Positions 24,431 to 32,418 of a DNA stretch of 64,000 nucleotides are shown here, one piece after another; the first letter of the stretch is position 1; each line of letters opens with the position of its first letter. Below the pieces are notes generated by a model. It saw only the letters and a program-made list of their open reading frames with translations. It searched no databases and was not told the origin of the DNA. The position numbers and the translations under genes are program-made. Origin of the DNA: Kumtagia sp964244725 (GTDB taxonomy: Bacteria > Pseudomonadota > Alphaproteobacteria > Rhizobiales > Rhizobiaceae); assembly GCA_964244725.1 (NCBI GenBank), contig CAXTJQ010000010.1:62001-126000 (forward strand). The letters run 5' to 3'.

Positions 24431-25440
24431 ATGCACACATCAAAACCCCCGAAGGCGGGTTGATGGCGCTGGTCGAGAGCGTGCGCGCCGAAGCGGCGAT
24501 GGCGCTCGATCCGGTGCATGTCGGCGAGGTCAAGAAGGAAACGCAGATCATCGCGATCTACGGCAAGGGCGGCATCGGCAAGTCGTTCACGCTGGCCAAC
24601 CTCAGCCACATGATGGCGCAGCAGGGCAAGCGGGTGCTGCTGATCGGCTGCGACCCGAAAAGCGACACCACCTCGCTGCTGTTCGGCGGACGCGCCTGCC
24701 CGACCATCATCGAAACCTCGGCGCGCAAGAAGGCCGCCGGCGAAGAGGTCGAGATCGGCGACGTCTGCTTCAAGAAGGGCGGCGTCTTCGCCATGGAGCT
24801 CGGCGGACCCGAGGTCGGCCGAGGCTGCGGCGGCCGCGGCATCATCCACGGGTTCGAGCTTCTGGAAAAGCTCGGCTTCCACGACTGGGGCTTCGACTAT
24901 GTCCTGCTCGATTTCCTCGGCGATGTCGTCTGCGGCGGCTTCGGGCTGCCGATCGCCCGCGACATGTGCCAGAAGGTGATCGTCGTCGGCTCCAACGATC
25001 TGCAGTCGCTCTACGTCGCCAACAATGTCTGCTCCGCGGTCGACTACTTCCGCAAGCTCGGCGGCAATGTCGGCGTCGCCGGCATGGTCATCAACAAGGA
25101 CGACGGCACCGGCGAGGCCGCGGCTTTCGCGGCCAAGGTCGGGATTCCGGTGTTGGCGGCGATCCCCGCCAACGACGACATCCGCAAGAAAAGCGCGAAC
25201 TACCAGATCATCGGCGTCCCGGGCGGCGAGTGGGGTTCGCTGTTCGAGGAATTGGCGCAAAACGTCACCGATTCGGGACCGCAGCGGCCGACGCCTCTGA
25301 CGCAGGACGAGTTGCTCGGCCTTTTTTCCGCCAGCCAGACAGGCGGCAACGTCGTTCTGGAGCCTGCAAGCCAGGCTGACATGCGCGGCGGGATCGTCAT
25401 CAGCAAGGCGTCGCTCGAAGTCGTGTACGACGCGGTGTGA
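24427..25440 (+). CDS. bchX: Chlorophyllide a reductase iron protein subunit X
   Basis: ATP-dependent electron donor of chlorophyllide a reductase, a NifH-like homodimer with a bridging 4Fe-4S cluster. The 337-residue protein has the P-loop IYGKGGIGKSFTLANLSHMM, the NifH-like LIGCDPKSDTTSLLFGG, and the cluster cysteines in VGRGCGGRGI and LGDVVCGGFGLPI. The ATG at 24427 overlaps the bchC stop. The C-terminal 40 residues past the NifH core are normal for BchX, unlike BchL. It is followed 2 nt later by bchY. Confidence 0.97.
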   Translation: MNAHIKTPEGGLMALVESVRAEAAMALDPVHVGEVKKETQIIAIYGKGGIGKSFTLANLSHMMAQQGKRVLLIGCDPKSDTTSLLFGGRACPTIIETSARKKAAGEEVEIGDVCFKKGGVFAMELGGPEVGRGCGGRGIIHGFELLEKLGFHDWGFDYVLLDFLGDVVCGGFGLPIARDMCQKVIVVGSNDLQSLYVANNVCSAVDYFRKLGGNVGVAGMVINKDDGTGEAAAFAAKVGIPVLAAIPANDDIRKKSANYQIIGVPGGEWGSLFEELAQNVTDSGPQRPTPLTQDELLGLFSASQTGGNVVLEPASQADMRGGIVISKASLEVVYDAV

Positions 25441-25442
25441 CG

Positions 25443-27164
25443 ATGAACCCGCGCGCAACCCGAACCGGCGTCGAGCCCACCGCTTCCACCAAGGCGGTCT
25501 ACGATGCGGCGTGGGTCGCGCGAATCGACAATGCGGATTCGTCTTTGCCGCCGCCGCCCCCTCCACCGCCTTCGGCGGTTCCCCTCCCCCGTGAACGGGG
25601 GAGGATCGAGGTCGAGGCTGTCCGCGACGCCGGATCCTCCCCTGCAAAGCGGGGGAGGGGGACCGCCGAAGGCGGTGGAGGGGGCGCGCCCGATATCGCA
25701 GCCTCCGGCTGTCACGGCGGCAAGGCCGAGTTCGTCCGCGCCGCGGAAGCCGCCGGCAACGGCGAACTGATGCAGAAGCTAAAGACCGACTATCCGCAGG
25801 GTCCGCACGACCAGCCGCAGTCCATGTGCCCGGCCTTCGGATCGCTCCGCGTCGGCCTGCGCATGCGCCGCACCGCGACGATTCTGTCCGGCTCGGCCTG
25901 TTGCGTCTACGGCCTGACCTTCACCTCGCATTTCTACGGCGCGAAACGCACCGTCGGCTACGTGCCGTTCAATTCCGAGACGCTGGTCACCGGCAAGCTC
26001 TACGAGGACATCCGCGATGCGGTCCACACGCTCGCCGATCCGGAACTCTACGATACCATCATTGTCACAAACCTCTGCGTGCCGACCGCGTCGGGCGTGC
26101 CGCTGCGCGCTCTGCCCAAGGAAATCAACGGCGTGCGCATCGTCGGCATCGACGTGCCTGGCTTCGGCGTGCCGACCCATGCCGAAGCCAAGGACGTGCT
26201 CGCCGGCGCCATGCTCAACTACGCCCGGCTCGAAGCCGCCGCCGGGCCTGTCCCGCAGCCTAAATCCGGCAAATCCGGCCGGCCGACGATCACGCTGCTC
26301 GGCGAGATGTTCCCGGTCGATCCGGTCACCATCGGCCGCATGTTGGAGCCGCTGGGCCTCGCCGCCGGCCCTGTCGTGCCGACGCGCGAATGGCGCGAGC
26401 TCTATGGCGCGCTCGACTGCGCGGCCGTGGCCGCGATCCATCCTTTCTATACGGCCTCGGTCCGCGAGTTCCATGCCGCCGGCCGCGACGTGGTCGGCTC
26501 CGCGCCGGTCGGCGTCGAGGGCACGGCCGCCTGGCTGGATGCGATCGGCGAAGCCTGCGGCATCCCGGTCCGCACCGTCGACGCCGCCAAGGCGCCGATC
26601 CTGGCCGCGACCAAAGCCGCGCTCGAAGGCGCGCCGATCACGGCGCGCATCACGCTGTCGGGTTACGAAGGCTCCGAACTCATCGTCGGCCGCCTGCTCA
26701 AGGAATCCGGCGCCGATCTCCGCTATGTCGGCACCGCCTGCCCCAGGACGAAATGGAACGAGCCGGACGCCGACTGGCTGCGGGCGCATGGCGTGCATGT
26801 CGAGTTCCGCGCTTCGCTCGAGAAGGACATCGCCGCCGTCGAGAGTTTCGAGCCCGACCTCGCCATCGGCACGACGCCGGTCGTCCAGCACGCCAAGCAG
26901 AAGAGCATCCCATCGCTCTATTTCACCAATCTCATCTCGGCGCGTCCGCTGATGGGTCCGGCCGGCGCCGGTTCGCTCGCCCAGGTCATCAACGCCGCGG
27001 TCGGCAACAAGGGCCGCTTCGAGACGATGACCGCCTTCTTCGAGGGCGTCGGCAAGGATCACACCGCCGGCGTCTGGCATGATCCGCACCGGCTGCCCGA
27101 GAAGCCGAAGGCTCGCAAGCCGCTCGTCGCCGCCAAATCCTCCGTCACCATGCAGGATTTCTGA
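25443..27164 (+). CDS. bchY: Chlorophyllide a reductase subunit Y, with an in-frame palindromic-repeat insert
   Basis: NifD/BchN-like catalytic subunit of chlorophyllide a reductase, reducing the C7-C8 bond of ring B. Length is 573 residues; family members are nearer 500. The conserved part begins ASGCHGGKAEF (about residue 87) and continues PHDQPQSMCPAFGSLRVGLR, SACCVYGLTFTSHFYG and VTNLCVPTASG with the cluster cysteines intact. Residues 38-82 are encoded by a 132-bp palindromic repeat (25555-25686) and read as a run of eight prolines, basic linkers and five glycines. The insert is in the variable N-terminal region, so the enzyme could still fold. The ATG at 25443 is preferred; a GTG at 25437 overlapping bchX is the alternative. 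Confidence 0.95.
   Translation: MNPRATRTGVEPTASTKAVYDAAWVARIDNADSSLPPPPPPPPSAVPLPRERGRIEVEAVRDAGSSPAKRGRGTAEGGGGGAPDIAASGCHGGKAEFVRAAEAAGNGELMQKLKTDYPQGPHDQPQSMCPAFGSLRVGLRMRRTATILSGSACCVYGLTFTSHFYGAKRTVGYVPFNSETLVTGKLYEDIRDAVHTLADPELYDTIIVTNLCVPTASGVPLRALPKEINGVRIVGIDVPGFGVPTHAEAKDVLAGAMLNYARLEAAAGPVPQPKSGKSGRPTITLLGEMFPVDPVTIGRMLEPLGLAAGPVVPTREWRELYGALDCAAVAAIHPFYTASVREFHAAGRDVVGSAPVGVEGTAAWLDAIGEACGIPVRTVDAAKAPILAATKAALEGAPITARITLSGYEGSELIVGRLLKESGADLRYVGTACPRTKWNEPDADWLRAHGVHVEFRASLEKDIAAVESFEPDLAIGTTPVVQHAKQKSIPSLYFTNLISARPLMGPAGAGSLAQVINAAVGNKGRFETMTAFFEGVGKDHTAGVWHDPHRLPEKPKARKPLVAAKSSVTMQDF
25555..25686. repeat. Palindromic mosaic repeat, copy B (132 bp), inside bchY
   Basis: Same element family as at 18702-18806 and 58273-58404. 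The ends are inverted repeats (CGCCCCCTCCACCGCC... and its complement). Each arm carries its own small hairpin (ACCGCC-TTC-GGCGGT at left, ACCGCC-GAA-GGCGGT at right), and inner CCCCTCCCCC tracts face GGGGGAGGGG tracts. The length, 132 bp, is exactly 44 codons and introduces no stop in the bchY frame. Confidence 0.9.
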
Positions 27165-27165
27165 C

Positions 27166-28611
27166 ATGCTGGTGTTGGATCACGATCGCGCCGGCGGCTA
27201 CTGGGGCTCGGTCTACGTCTTTGCCGCGCTGAAGGGCCTGCAGGTCATCATCGACGGCCCGGTCGGGTGCGAGAACCTGCCCGTCACCTCGGTGCTGCAC
27301 TACACGGACGCGCTGCCGCCGCACGAACTGCCGATCGTCGTCACCGGTCTCGGCGAGGAGGAACTCGGCCAGAAGGGCACCGAAGGCGCGATGAAACGCG
27401 CCCATGCGGTGCTCGACCCGACCAAGCCCAGCGTCGTCGTGACCGGCTCGATCGCCGAGATGATCGGCGGCGGCGTCACGCCGGAAGGCACGCGCATCAT
27501 GCGCTTCCTTCCGCGCACCATCGACGAGGACCAGTGGCAGAGCGCCGACCGCGCGCTGGCCTGGCTCTGGAAGGAATTCGGGCCGAAGAAGAACGCGAAG
27601 GTCAAGGCGAGAGACGAAGGCGCCAAACCCCGCGTCAACATTATCGGGCCGATCTACGGCACGTTCAACATGCCGTCGGACCTGGCCGAAATCCGCCGCG
27701 TCGTCGAAGGCATCGGCTGCGAGATCAACCTGGTCTTCCCGCTCGGGACCGATATCGCCGACGTTCCGAAGCTCGCCGACGCCGACGTCAACATCTGCCT
27801 CTACCGCGAATTCGGCCGGAAGCTCTGCGAGACGCTCGACAAGCCCTATCTGCAGGCGCCGATCGGCCTGCATTCCACCACGGCGTTCCTCGAAAAGCTC
27901 GGCGAACTGACCGGCCTCGACCCGCAGCCGTTCATCGCGCGCGAAAAGATGACGACGATCAAGCCCCTATGGGATCTGTGGCGCTCGGTCACGCAGGATT
28001 TCTATGCCACCGCCAGTTTCGGCATCGTCGCCAGCGAAACCTACGCGCGCGGCATCCGCAATTTCCTCGAGAACGACATGGGCTTCCCCTGCGCCTTCGC
28101 CTTCGCCAGACGCGCCGGCCAGAAGACGCACAATGACGAGGTCCGCAAGGCGATCCACGACAAGCAGCCGCTGATCCTGTTCGGCTCTTTCAACGAGCGC
28201 ATGTATTCGGCGGAGGCCGGCGGCCGCTCGTCCTACATCCCCGCCTCGTTCCCGGGCGCGATCATCCGCCGCCACACCGGCACGCCGTTCATGGGCTACG
28301 CCGGCGCCACCTATCTGGTGCAGGAGATCTGCAACGCGCTGTTCGACGCGCTCTTCCGCATGATCCCGCTGGGAACGGACCTCGACAAGGTCGAGGCGAC
28401 GCCGGCGCGGCTGCACCACGAACTGCCATGGGACGACGACGCCTTGGCGATGCTCGACCGCGCGGTCGAATCTCATCCGGTGCTGGTCCGCATTTCGGCG
28501 GCCAAGCGGCTGCGCGACCGCATCGAGGAGACCGCCCGCAAGGCCGGCAAGGAGAGGGTCGACGCGGCCCGGGCGAGACAGGTTTTGGAAAGCGAGCTTC
28601 ACACGGCGTGA
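27166..28611 (+). CDS. bchZ: Chlorophyllide a reductase subunit Z
   Basis: NifK/BchB-like partner of BchY in chlorophyllide a reductase. The 481-residue protein starts MLVLDHDRAGGYWGSVYVFAALKGLQ and has the cluster cysteine in GPVGCENLPVTSVLHYTDALPPHE. ITG/VTGSIAEMIGGG, IGPIYGTFNMPSDLAEIRR and the C-terminal family segment LHHELPWDDDALAMLDRAVESHPVLVRISAAKRLRD follow. The start lies one nt after the bchY stop. Its 3' part may contain a puf promoter, as in Rhodobacter, but I cannot identify one by eye. Confidence 0.97.
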   Translation: MLVLDHDRAGGYWGSVYVFAALKGLQVIIDGPVGCENLPVTSVLHYTDALPPHELPIVVTGLGEEELGQKGTEGAMKRAHAVLDPTKPSVVVTGSIAEMIGGGVTPEGTRIMRFLPRTIDEDQWQSADRALAWLWKEFGPKKNAKVKARDEGAKPRVNIIGPIYGTFNMPSDLAEIRRVVEGIGCEINLVFPLGTDIADVPKLADADVNICLYREFGRKLCETLDKPYLQAPIGLHSTTAFLEKLGELTGLDPQPFIAREKMTTIKPLWDLWRSVTQDFYATASFGIVASETYARGIRNFLENDMGFPCAFAFARRAGQKTHNDEVRKAIHDKQPLILFGSFNERMYSAEAGGRSSYIPASFPGAIIRRHTGTPFMGYAGATYLVQEICNALFDALFRMIPLGTDLDKVEATPARLHHELPWDDDALAMLDRAVESHPVLVRISAAKRLRDRIEETARKAGKERVDAARARQVLESELHTA

Positions 28612-28645
28612 TGCCGCGCGAAGCCGGGGTTCGGAGGAGACGACG

Positions 28646-28882
28646 ATGGCCAATGCCGATTGCGCGAGATTGATCTCGGTCGAAGAGCGCCGCCGCTGCG
28701 AGCGGCGTCATGCGCGCCTCATGTTCGGCATCGCCTATCCGCTGTGCCTGGCGATCGCGCTCGCGGCGCGGCTGATGCCGAAAGCGTGGCGCGCGTCGAT
28801 GATGGGTTTCGACGGCCGGCAGTCCCTGTTCAGGGAAGCGAGGGACGCCGCCTCGATGTGCATTCCGTTCGCCTTCCGGTGA
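28646..28882 (+). CDS. pufQ: PufQ-like protein
   Basis: A 78-residue protein in the usual pufQ position between bchZ and pufB. It has a charged N-terminus, one hydrophobic helix (about residues 26-44, MFGIAYPLCLAIALAARLM) and the PufQ-like C-terminal stretch RQSLFREARDAASMCIPFAFR. GGAGGAGACGACG precedes the ATG. In Rhodobacter capsulatus PufQ stimulates bacteriochlorophyll formation and complex assembly. Identity rests on position, size and C-terminal pattern, because the family is weakly conserved. Confidence 0.8.
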   Translation: MANADCARLISVEERRRCERRHARLMFGIAYPLCLAIALAARLMPKAWRASMMGFDGRQSLFREARDAASMCIPFAFR

Positions 28883-28946
28883 ACGACGGGTTTCCAGGCG
28901 GTTCGCCGCCCGGAAAATGTCGCGGCGTCAAACCGCGGCATGAAGG

Positions 28947-28965
28947 CCGCACGGTTCTCGTGCGG
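28947..28965 (+). promoter_or_regulatory. RNA hairpin between pufQ and pufB
   Basis: CCGCACG-GTTCT-CGTGCGG forms a perfect 7-bp stem with a 5-nt loop, 33 nt upstream of the pufB start. Hairpins here in other purple bacteria protect or direct processing of the pufBA transcript. No T-tract follows, so termination is unlikely. Confidence 0.55.
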
Positions 28966-28998
28966 TAATGGCCGAAAGGTCAAACGAAGGAGGTAGAT

Positions 28999-29217
28999 AT
29001 GGCAGTGAATGACGGGTCCCTTTCGGGCCTTTCGGAAGCGGAAGCCAGGGAGTTCCACTCCGTTTTCATGACCAGCTTTCTGGTTTTCGTGGTGGTTGCG
29101 GTGGTTGCCCACATCCTGGCTTGGATGTGGCGTCCGTGGCTTCCCGGCCCAGGTGGTTATGCATCGCTCGACGACGGCCTGGCCCACGTCGGCGCTCTCG
29201 TGTCCATGCTGACATAA
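28999..29217 (+). CDS. pufB: Light-harvesting 1 beta polypeptide
   Basis: Forms the LH1 ring around the reaction centre with PufA. The 72-residue protein has the beta signature LSEAEAREFHSVFMTSF, one transmembrane helix with the bacteriochlorophyll-ligating His in VVAHILAW, and the aromatic end WMWRPWLPGPGGY. About 20 residues (ASLDDGLAHVGALVSMLT) continue beyond the point where many beta polypeptides end, a C-terminal extension that may be trimmed or unique to this group. An AGGAGG ribosome-binding site precedes the ATG. Confidence 0.95.
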   Translation: MAVNDGSLSGLSEAEAREFHSVFMTSFLVFVVVAVVAHILAWMWRPWLPGPGGYASLDDGLAHVGALVSMLT

Positions 29218-29229
29218 GGGGAAAGCGAA

Positions 29230-29421
29230 ATGTGGAGAATTTGGCTTCTATTCGATCCGCGCAGAACGCTGATCGCTCTGTTCACGTTCCTGTTCGTCCT
29301 GGCGCTGGTGATTCATTTCATCCTGCTCAGCACGAACCGGTTCAACTGGCTCGAAGGACCACAACCGGCGGCAGCGCCGGCGGCGTCCCTCACCATCGAA
29401 CAGACAACGAACCTAGGTTGA
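29230..29421 (+). CDS. pufA: Light-harvesting 1 alpha polypeptide
   Basis: The 63-residue alpha partner of PufB. It begins MWRIWLLFDPRRTLIALFTFLF, with the single transmembrane helix containing the bacteriochlorophyll-ligating His in LVIHFILLSTNRFNWLEG. A Pro/Ala-rich, Thr-rich tail follows. It starts 12 nt after pufB behind a GGGGAAAG ribosome-binding site. The stop codon is the first part of a stable UUCG-loop hairpin, as expected for segmental stabilisation of the pufBA message. Confidence 0.96.
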   Translation: MWRIWLLFDPRRTLIALFTFLFVLALVIHFILLSTNRFNWLEGPQPAAAPAASLTIEQTTNLG

Positions 29422-29439
29422 TCGGGCTTCGGCTCGATC
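29420..29439 (+). promoter_or_regulatory. UUCG-tetraloop hairpin at the 3' end of pufA
   Basis: GATCGGGC-TTCG-GCTCGATC folds as an 8-bp stem (one G-U pair) closed by a cUUCGg tetraloop, starting at the pufA stop codon. It is likely a 3' barrier to exonucleases that keeps LH1 transcripts more abundant than reaction-centre transcripts. Confidence 0.75.
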
Positions 29440-29456
29440 GTCCCGACGAGAACGGC

Positions 29457-29485
29457 GCGGGCGGCCTGCGCAGGCAGCCGCCCGC
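29457..29485 (+). promoter_or_regulatory. Second strong hairpin between pufA and pufL
   Basis: GCGGGCGGC and its exact complement form a 9-bp all-GC stem around an 11-nt loop. Only a short pyrimidine-rich stretch (ACCCTTTC) follows, so it could be a weak attenuator or a second stability element. Both hairpins lie in the 125-nt pufA-pufL gap. Confidence 0.7.
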
Positions 29486-29546
29486 ACCCTTTCAGATGGA
29501 GCGCTGAACCGCTTCGACGAAGCCCTGCATGGGGGAGGCTCATCTC

Positions 29547-30371
29547 ATGGCGATGCTCAGTTTTGAACGCAAATACCGCGTCAGGGGCGGCACCCTTGTC
29601 GGCGGGGATCTTTTCGACTTCTGGGTCGGCCCGTTCTGGGTCGGCTTCTTCGGCGTGACGACGATCTTCTTTTCCGCGCTCGGCATCGCTCTGATCGCAT
29701 ATGGCGCCGCGCTCGGACCGACGTGGAACCTCTGGCAGATATCGATCAATCCGCCGGCGGCCGAATATGGCCTGAGCTTCGCGCCGCTCAAGCAAGGCGG
29801 CCTCTGGCAGGTGATCACGATCTGTGCGCTCGGCGCGTTCGGTTCATGGGCGCTCCGGCAGGCGGAAATCGCCCGCAAGCTCGGCATGGGCATGCACATC
29901 CCCTGGGCCTTCAGCTTCGCCATCCTGGCCTATTTTACGCTGGTCGTCATCCGGCCGGTGCTGCTCGGGGCCTGGGCGAACGCCTTTCCCTACGGCATCA
30001 TCACCCATCTCGATTGGGTGTCGAACACTGGCTACCAATACGGCAATTTCCACTACAACCCGGTCCACATGATCGCCGTGACCTTCTTCTTCACCAACTG
30101 CCTGGCGCTGGCGCTGCACGGGTCGCTGATCCTGTCGGCGGCCAATCCGAAGAAGGGCGAGTTCGTCAAGACCGCCGAACACGAGAACACCTATTTTCGC
30201 GACACGATCGGCTACTCGATCGGCACGCTGGGCATCCACCGACTCGGCCTGTTCCTGGCCGTTTCCGCATCCTTCTGGAGCGCGGTCTGCATCGTGATCT
30301 CCGGACCGCTCTGGGCCGAAGGCTGGCCGGAATGGTGGGACTGGTGGCAGCGCATCCCGATCTGGAAGTGA
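29547..30371 (+). CDS. pufL: Photosynthetic reaction centre L subunit
   Basis: The 274-residue five-helix L subunit binds the special pair, accessory bacteriochlorophyll, bacteriopheophytin and QB. Removing Met1, the conserved histidines fall at the Rhodobacter positions: His153, His168, His173 (special pair), His190 and His230 (non-haem iron). The N-terminus LSFERKYRVRGGTLVGGDLFDFWVGP is nearly invariant in the family. The ATG at 29547 is chosen over 29529 because it gives this N-terminus and has GGGGGAGG upstream. pufM follows 15 nt downstream. Confidence 0.98.
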   Translation: MAMLSFERKYRVRGGTLVGGDLFDFWVGPFWVGFFGVTTIFFSALGIALIAYGAALGPTWNLWQISINPPAAEYGLSFAPLKQGGLWQVITICALGAFGSWALRQAEIARKLGMGMHIPWAFSFAILAYFTLVVIRPVLLGAWANAFPYGIITHLDWVSNTGYQYGNFHYNPVHMIAVTFFFTNCLALALHGSLILSAANPKKGEFVKTAEHENTYFRDTIGYSIGTLGIHRLGLFLAVSASFWSAVCIVISGPLWAEGWPEWWDWWQRIPIWK

Positions 30372-30386
30372 GGGGAGGACAGGACA

Positions 30387-31310
30387 ATGGCTGAGTACCA
30401 AAACATCTTCACACGCGTCCAGGTCCGGGGCGGAGCCGACTACGGCGTGCCGATGGCGCCCGGGATCTGGACCCGACAGGGCACGCCGACTTTCTCCTAC
30501 TGGCTGGGCAAGTTCGGCGACGCCCAGATCGGCCCGCTCTACCTCGGCACGCTCGGCCTCGCCTCGCTGATGTGCGGCTTCGTCGCGATCGAGATCATCG
30601 GGCTCAACATGCTCGCCTCGGTCAATTGGGACCCGCAGGAGTTTATCAAGCAGTTCTTCTGGCTGCAGCTCGCCCCGCCGCTGCCCGAGCATGGGCTGAA
30701 GATCATCCCGCCGCTCAAGGAAGGCGGCTGGTGGCTGATGGCCGGCTTCTTCCTCACCTCCTCCATCCTTTTGTGGTGGGCGCGGATGTATCGCAGGGCG
30801 CGGGCGCTCGGCATGGGTACGCACGTCCCCTGGGCGTTCGCGGCGGCGATCTGGCTCTATCTCGTTCTCGGCTTCATCCGGCCCGTGCTGATGGGGTCGT
30901 GGAGCGAGGCGGTGCCCTTCGGCGTCTTCCCGCATCTCGACTGGACGAACAATTTTTCGCTCAACCACGGCAATCTCTTCTACAATCCCTTCCACATGCT
31001 CTCGATCGTCTTCCTCTACGGTTCGGCGGTGCTGTTCGCCATGCATGGCGCGACCATCCTGGCCGTAAGCCGGCTTGGCGGCGAGCGCGAGATCGAGCAG
31101 ATCGTCGATCGCGGTACGGCGGCCGAGCGGGCGGCCCTGTTCTGGAGGTGGACGATGGGCTTCAACGCGACGTTCGAGTCCATCCACCGCTGGGCCTGGT
31201 GGTTCGCGATCCTCTGCCCGCTCTGCGGCGGCATCGGCATCCTGCTCAGCGGAACGGTCGTCGACAACTGGTTCGAGTGGGGCCAGAAACACGGCCTCGC
31301 GCCGATGTAG
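30387..31310 (+). CDS. pufM: Photosynthetic reaction centre M subunit
   Basis: The 307-residue M subunit. Without Met1 the ligands align with Rhodobacter numbering: His182, His202 (special pair), His219, Glu234 and His266 (iron). Seen motifs include FYNPFHMLSIVFLYGSAVLFAMHGATILAVSR and GTAAERAALFWRWTMGFNAT. No pufC or pufX follows; the next gene is an unrelated hydrolase. The reaction centre therefore probably accepts electrons from a soluble carrier. Confidence 0.98.
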   Translation: MAEYQNIFTRVQVRGGADYGVPMAPGIWTRQGTPTFSYWLGKFGDAQIGPLYLGTLGLASLMCGFVAIEIIGLNMLASVNWDPQEFIKQFFWLQLAPPLPEHGLKIIPPLKEGGWWLMAGFFLTSSILLWWARMYRRARALGMGTHVPWAFAAAIWLYLVLGFIRPVLMGSWSEAVPFGVFPHLDWTNNFSLNHGNLFYNPFHMLSIVFLYGSAVLFAMHGATILAVSRLGGEREIEQIVDRGTAAERAALFWRWTMGFNATFESIHRWAWWFAILCPLCGGIGILLSGTVVDNWFEWGQKHGLAPM

Positions 31311-31343
31311 CGCGACGCCCTGGCCCTCGCGCCAAGACAGGAG

Positions 31344-31366
31344 GGCCTGTCCGATCCGGGCAGGCC
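31344..31366 (+). terminator. Hairpin downstream of pufM, probable end of the puf transcript
   Basis: GGCCTGTCC-GATCC-GGGCAGGCC gives a 9-bp stem (one U-G pair) with a 5-nt loop, 34 nt after the pufM stop. It is followed by a pyrimidine-rich stretch but not a clean T-run, so it may be a terminator or a 3' stabiliser. Confidence 0.6.
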
Positions 31367-31443
31367 TCTCGCCGATGCCTGTCTGACATTCGTCTTGTTC
31401 GACATTGCCTGCCGCGGCAGGATTTGATCGGGAGAATGGCGCC

Positions 31444-32412
31444 ATGTCCTACTATTCGATCACGATCCGACGGGTATCGAATGGGTCGTTCACCGACGCG
31501 CTCGATATCGGCTCGGTCCGCTACCTGAAAATTCCCGACGGCGCCCGCATTCCGACGCCCGCCCACGCGATCGCCAGGACGGACTGGGTCAAGGATATCC
31601 TTGCGCTGTTCAGCGCCGAGAGTGCGAAGCCGAGCGGCGACGTGGCGTTCTTCGTGCACGGATACAACAACACGCTGGACAATATCTGGAAGCACCAGAA
31701 ACAGCTTCACGCGGGCATCAACCGCGACGGCTTCAAATGTCCGGTCATCGCCTTTGACTGGCCGAGCGACGCGGCGACGATCGCCTACCTCGACGATCTC
31801 GACCATGCGGTAAAAACGTCGTTGCTGCTCGTCAACAGCGCCATCAAGCTTTTCGTCGCGACGCTTCGCCAGGACTGCGATATCCGGGTCCATGTCGTCG
31901 GGCACTCGATGGGGGCGTTTCTCATTCGTGAGGCTTTCGACCATGCCGATGGCGGCTCGACGGCGGGCGCGAACTGGACGGCGGGCCAGCTCGCCCTTTT
32001 CGCGGGCGACGCAAGCGCGACGAAATTTTCGAAGACCAATACGGAGACGGAAAGTCTCTACCGCCACTGCTACAGGCTGACGAACTACTTCAGCGGCTAT
32101 GACGAGGTGCTGCAGATATCCAACGTCAAGCGCCTCGGCTTCGCGCCGCGTGTCGGTCGCATCGGTCTGCCGCCCGACGCGCCGGCCAAGGCCGCGAACG
32201 TCGACTGTTCGCGACACTATGCCGAACGCTACGGGATAGCCGGACAGCCGCTTTCAAAAACGCATTCCTGGTATTTCGAAGACGACGATTTCCTGCACGA
32301 CCTCCGGCTGACCCTTCGCGGCGCCATCGACAGGTTCAAGATTCCGACTCGCGCCAACGGCCCCTTGGGTGAGCAGGAACTGCTGACCGGCGTTCGCAGC
32401 GGCGGCGCGTGA
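31444..32412 (+). CDS. DUF900-like alpha/beta hydrolase
   Basis: A 322-residue cytosolic-looking protein with an alpha/beta hydrolase core: VAFFVHGYNNTLDNIWKHQKQL, FDWPSDA, and the nucleophile elbow VVGHSMGAFLIREAF. The pattern FVHGYN...WPS...GHSMG is typical of the DUF900 hydrolase family. The ATG at 31444 has GGGAGAA upstream. No signal peptide is visible. It sits between the puf end and the convergent idi gene and has no evident photosynthetic role. Substrate unknown. Confidence 0.75.
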   Translation: MSYYSITIRRVSNGSFTDALDIGSVRYLKIPDGARIPTPAHAIARTDWVKDILALFSAESAKPSGDVAFFVHGYNNTLDNIWKHQKQLHAGINRDGFKCPVIAFDWPSDAATIAYLDDLDHAVKTSLLLVNSAIKLFVATLRQDCDIRVHVVGHSMGAFLIREAFDHADGGSTAGANWTAGQLALFAGDASATKFSKTNTETESLYRHCYRLTNYFSGYDEVLQISNVKRLGFAPRVGRIGLPPDAPAKAANVDCSRHYAERYGIAGQPLSKTHSWYFEDDDFLHDLRLTLRGAIDRFKIPTRANGPLGEQELLTGVRSGGA

Positions 32413-32418
32413 TCGGTT

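Noticed and set aside
28883..28998. An additional small gene between pufQ and pufB
   Set aside because: The only open frames are short, lack a ribosome-binding site and cross the hairpin; the segment is better explained as untranslated leader.
31311..31443. pufC or pufX downstream of pufM
   Set aside because: The gap holds only a hairpin, and the next gene is a DUF900-like hydrolase. No CXXCH haem motifs are seen.
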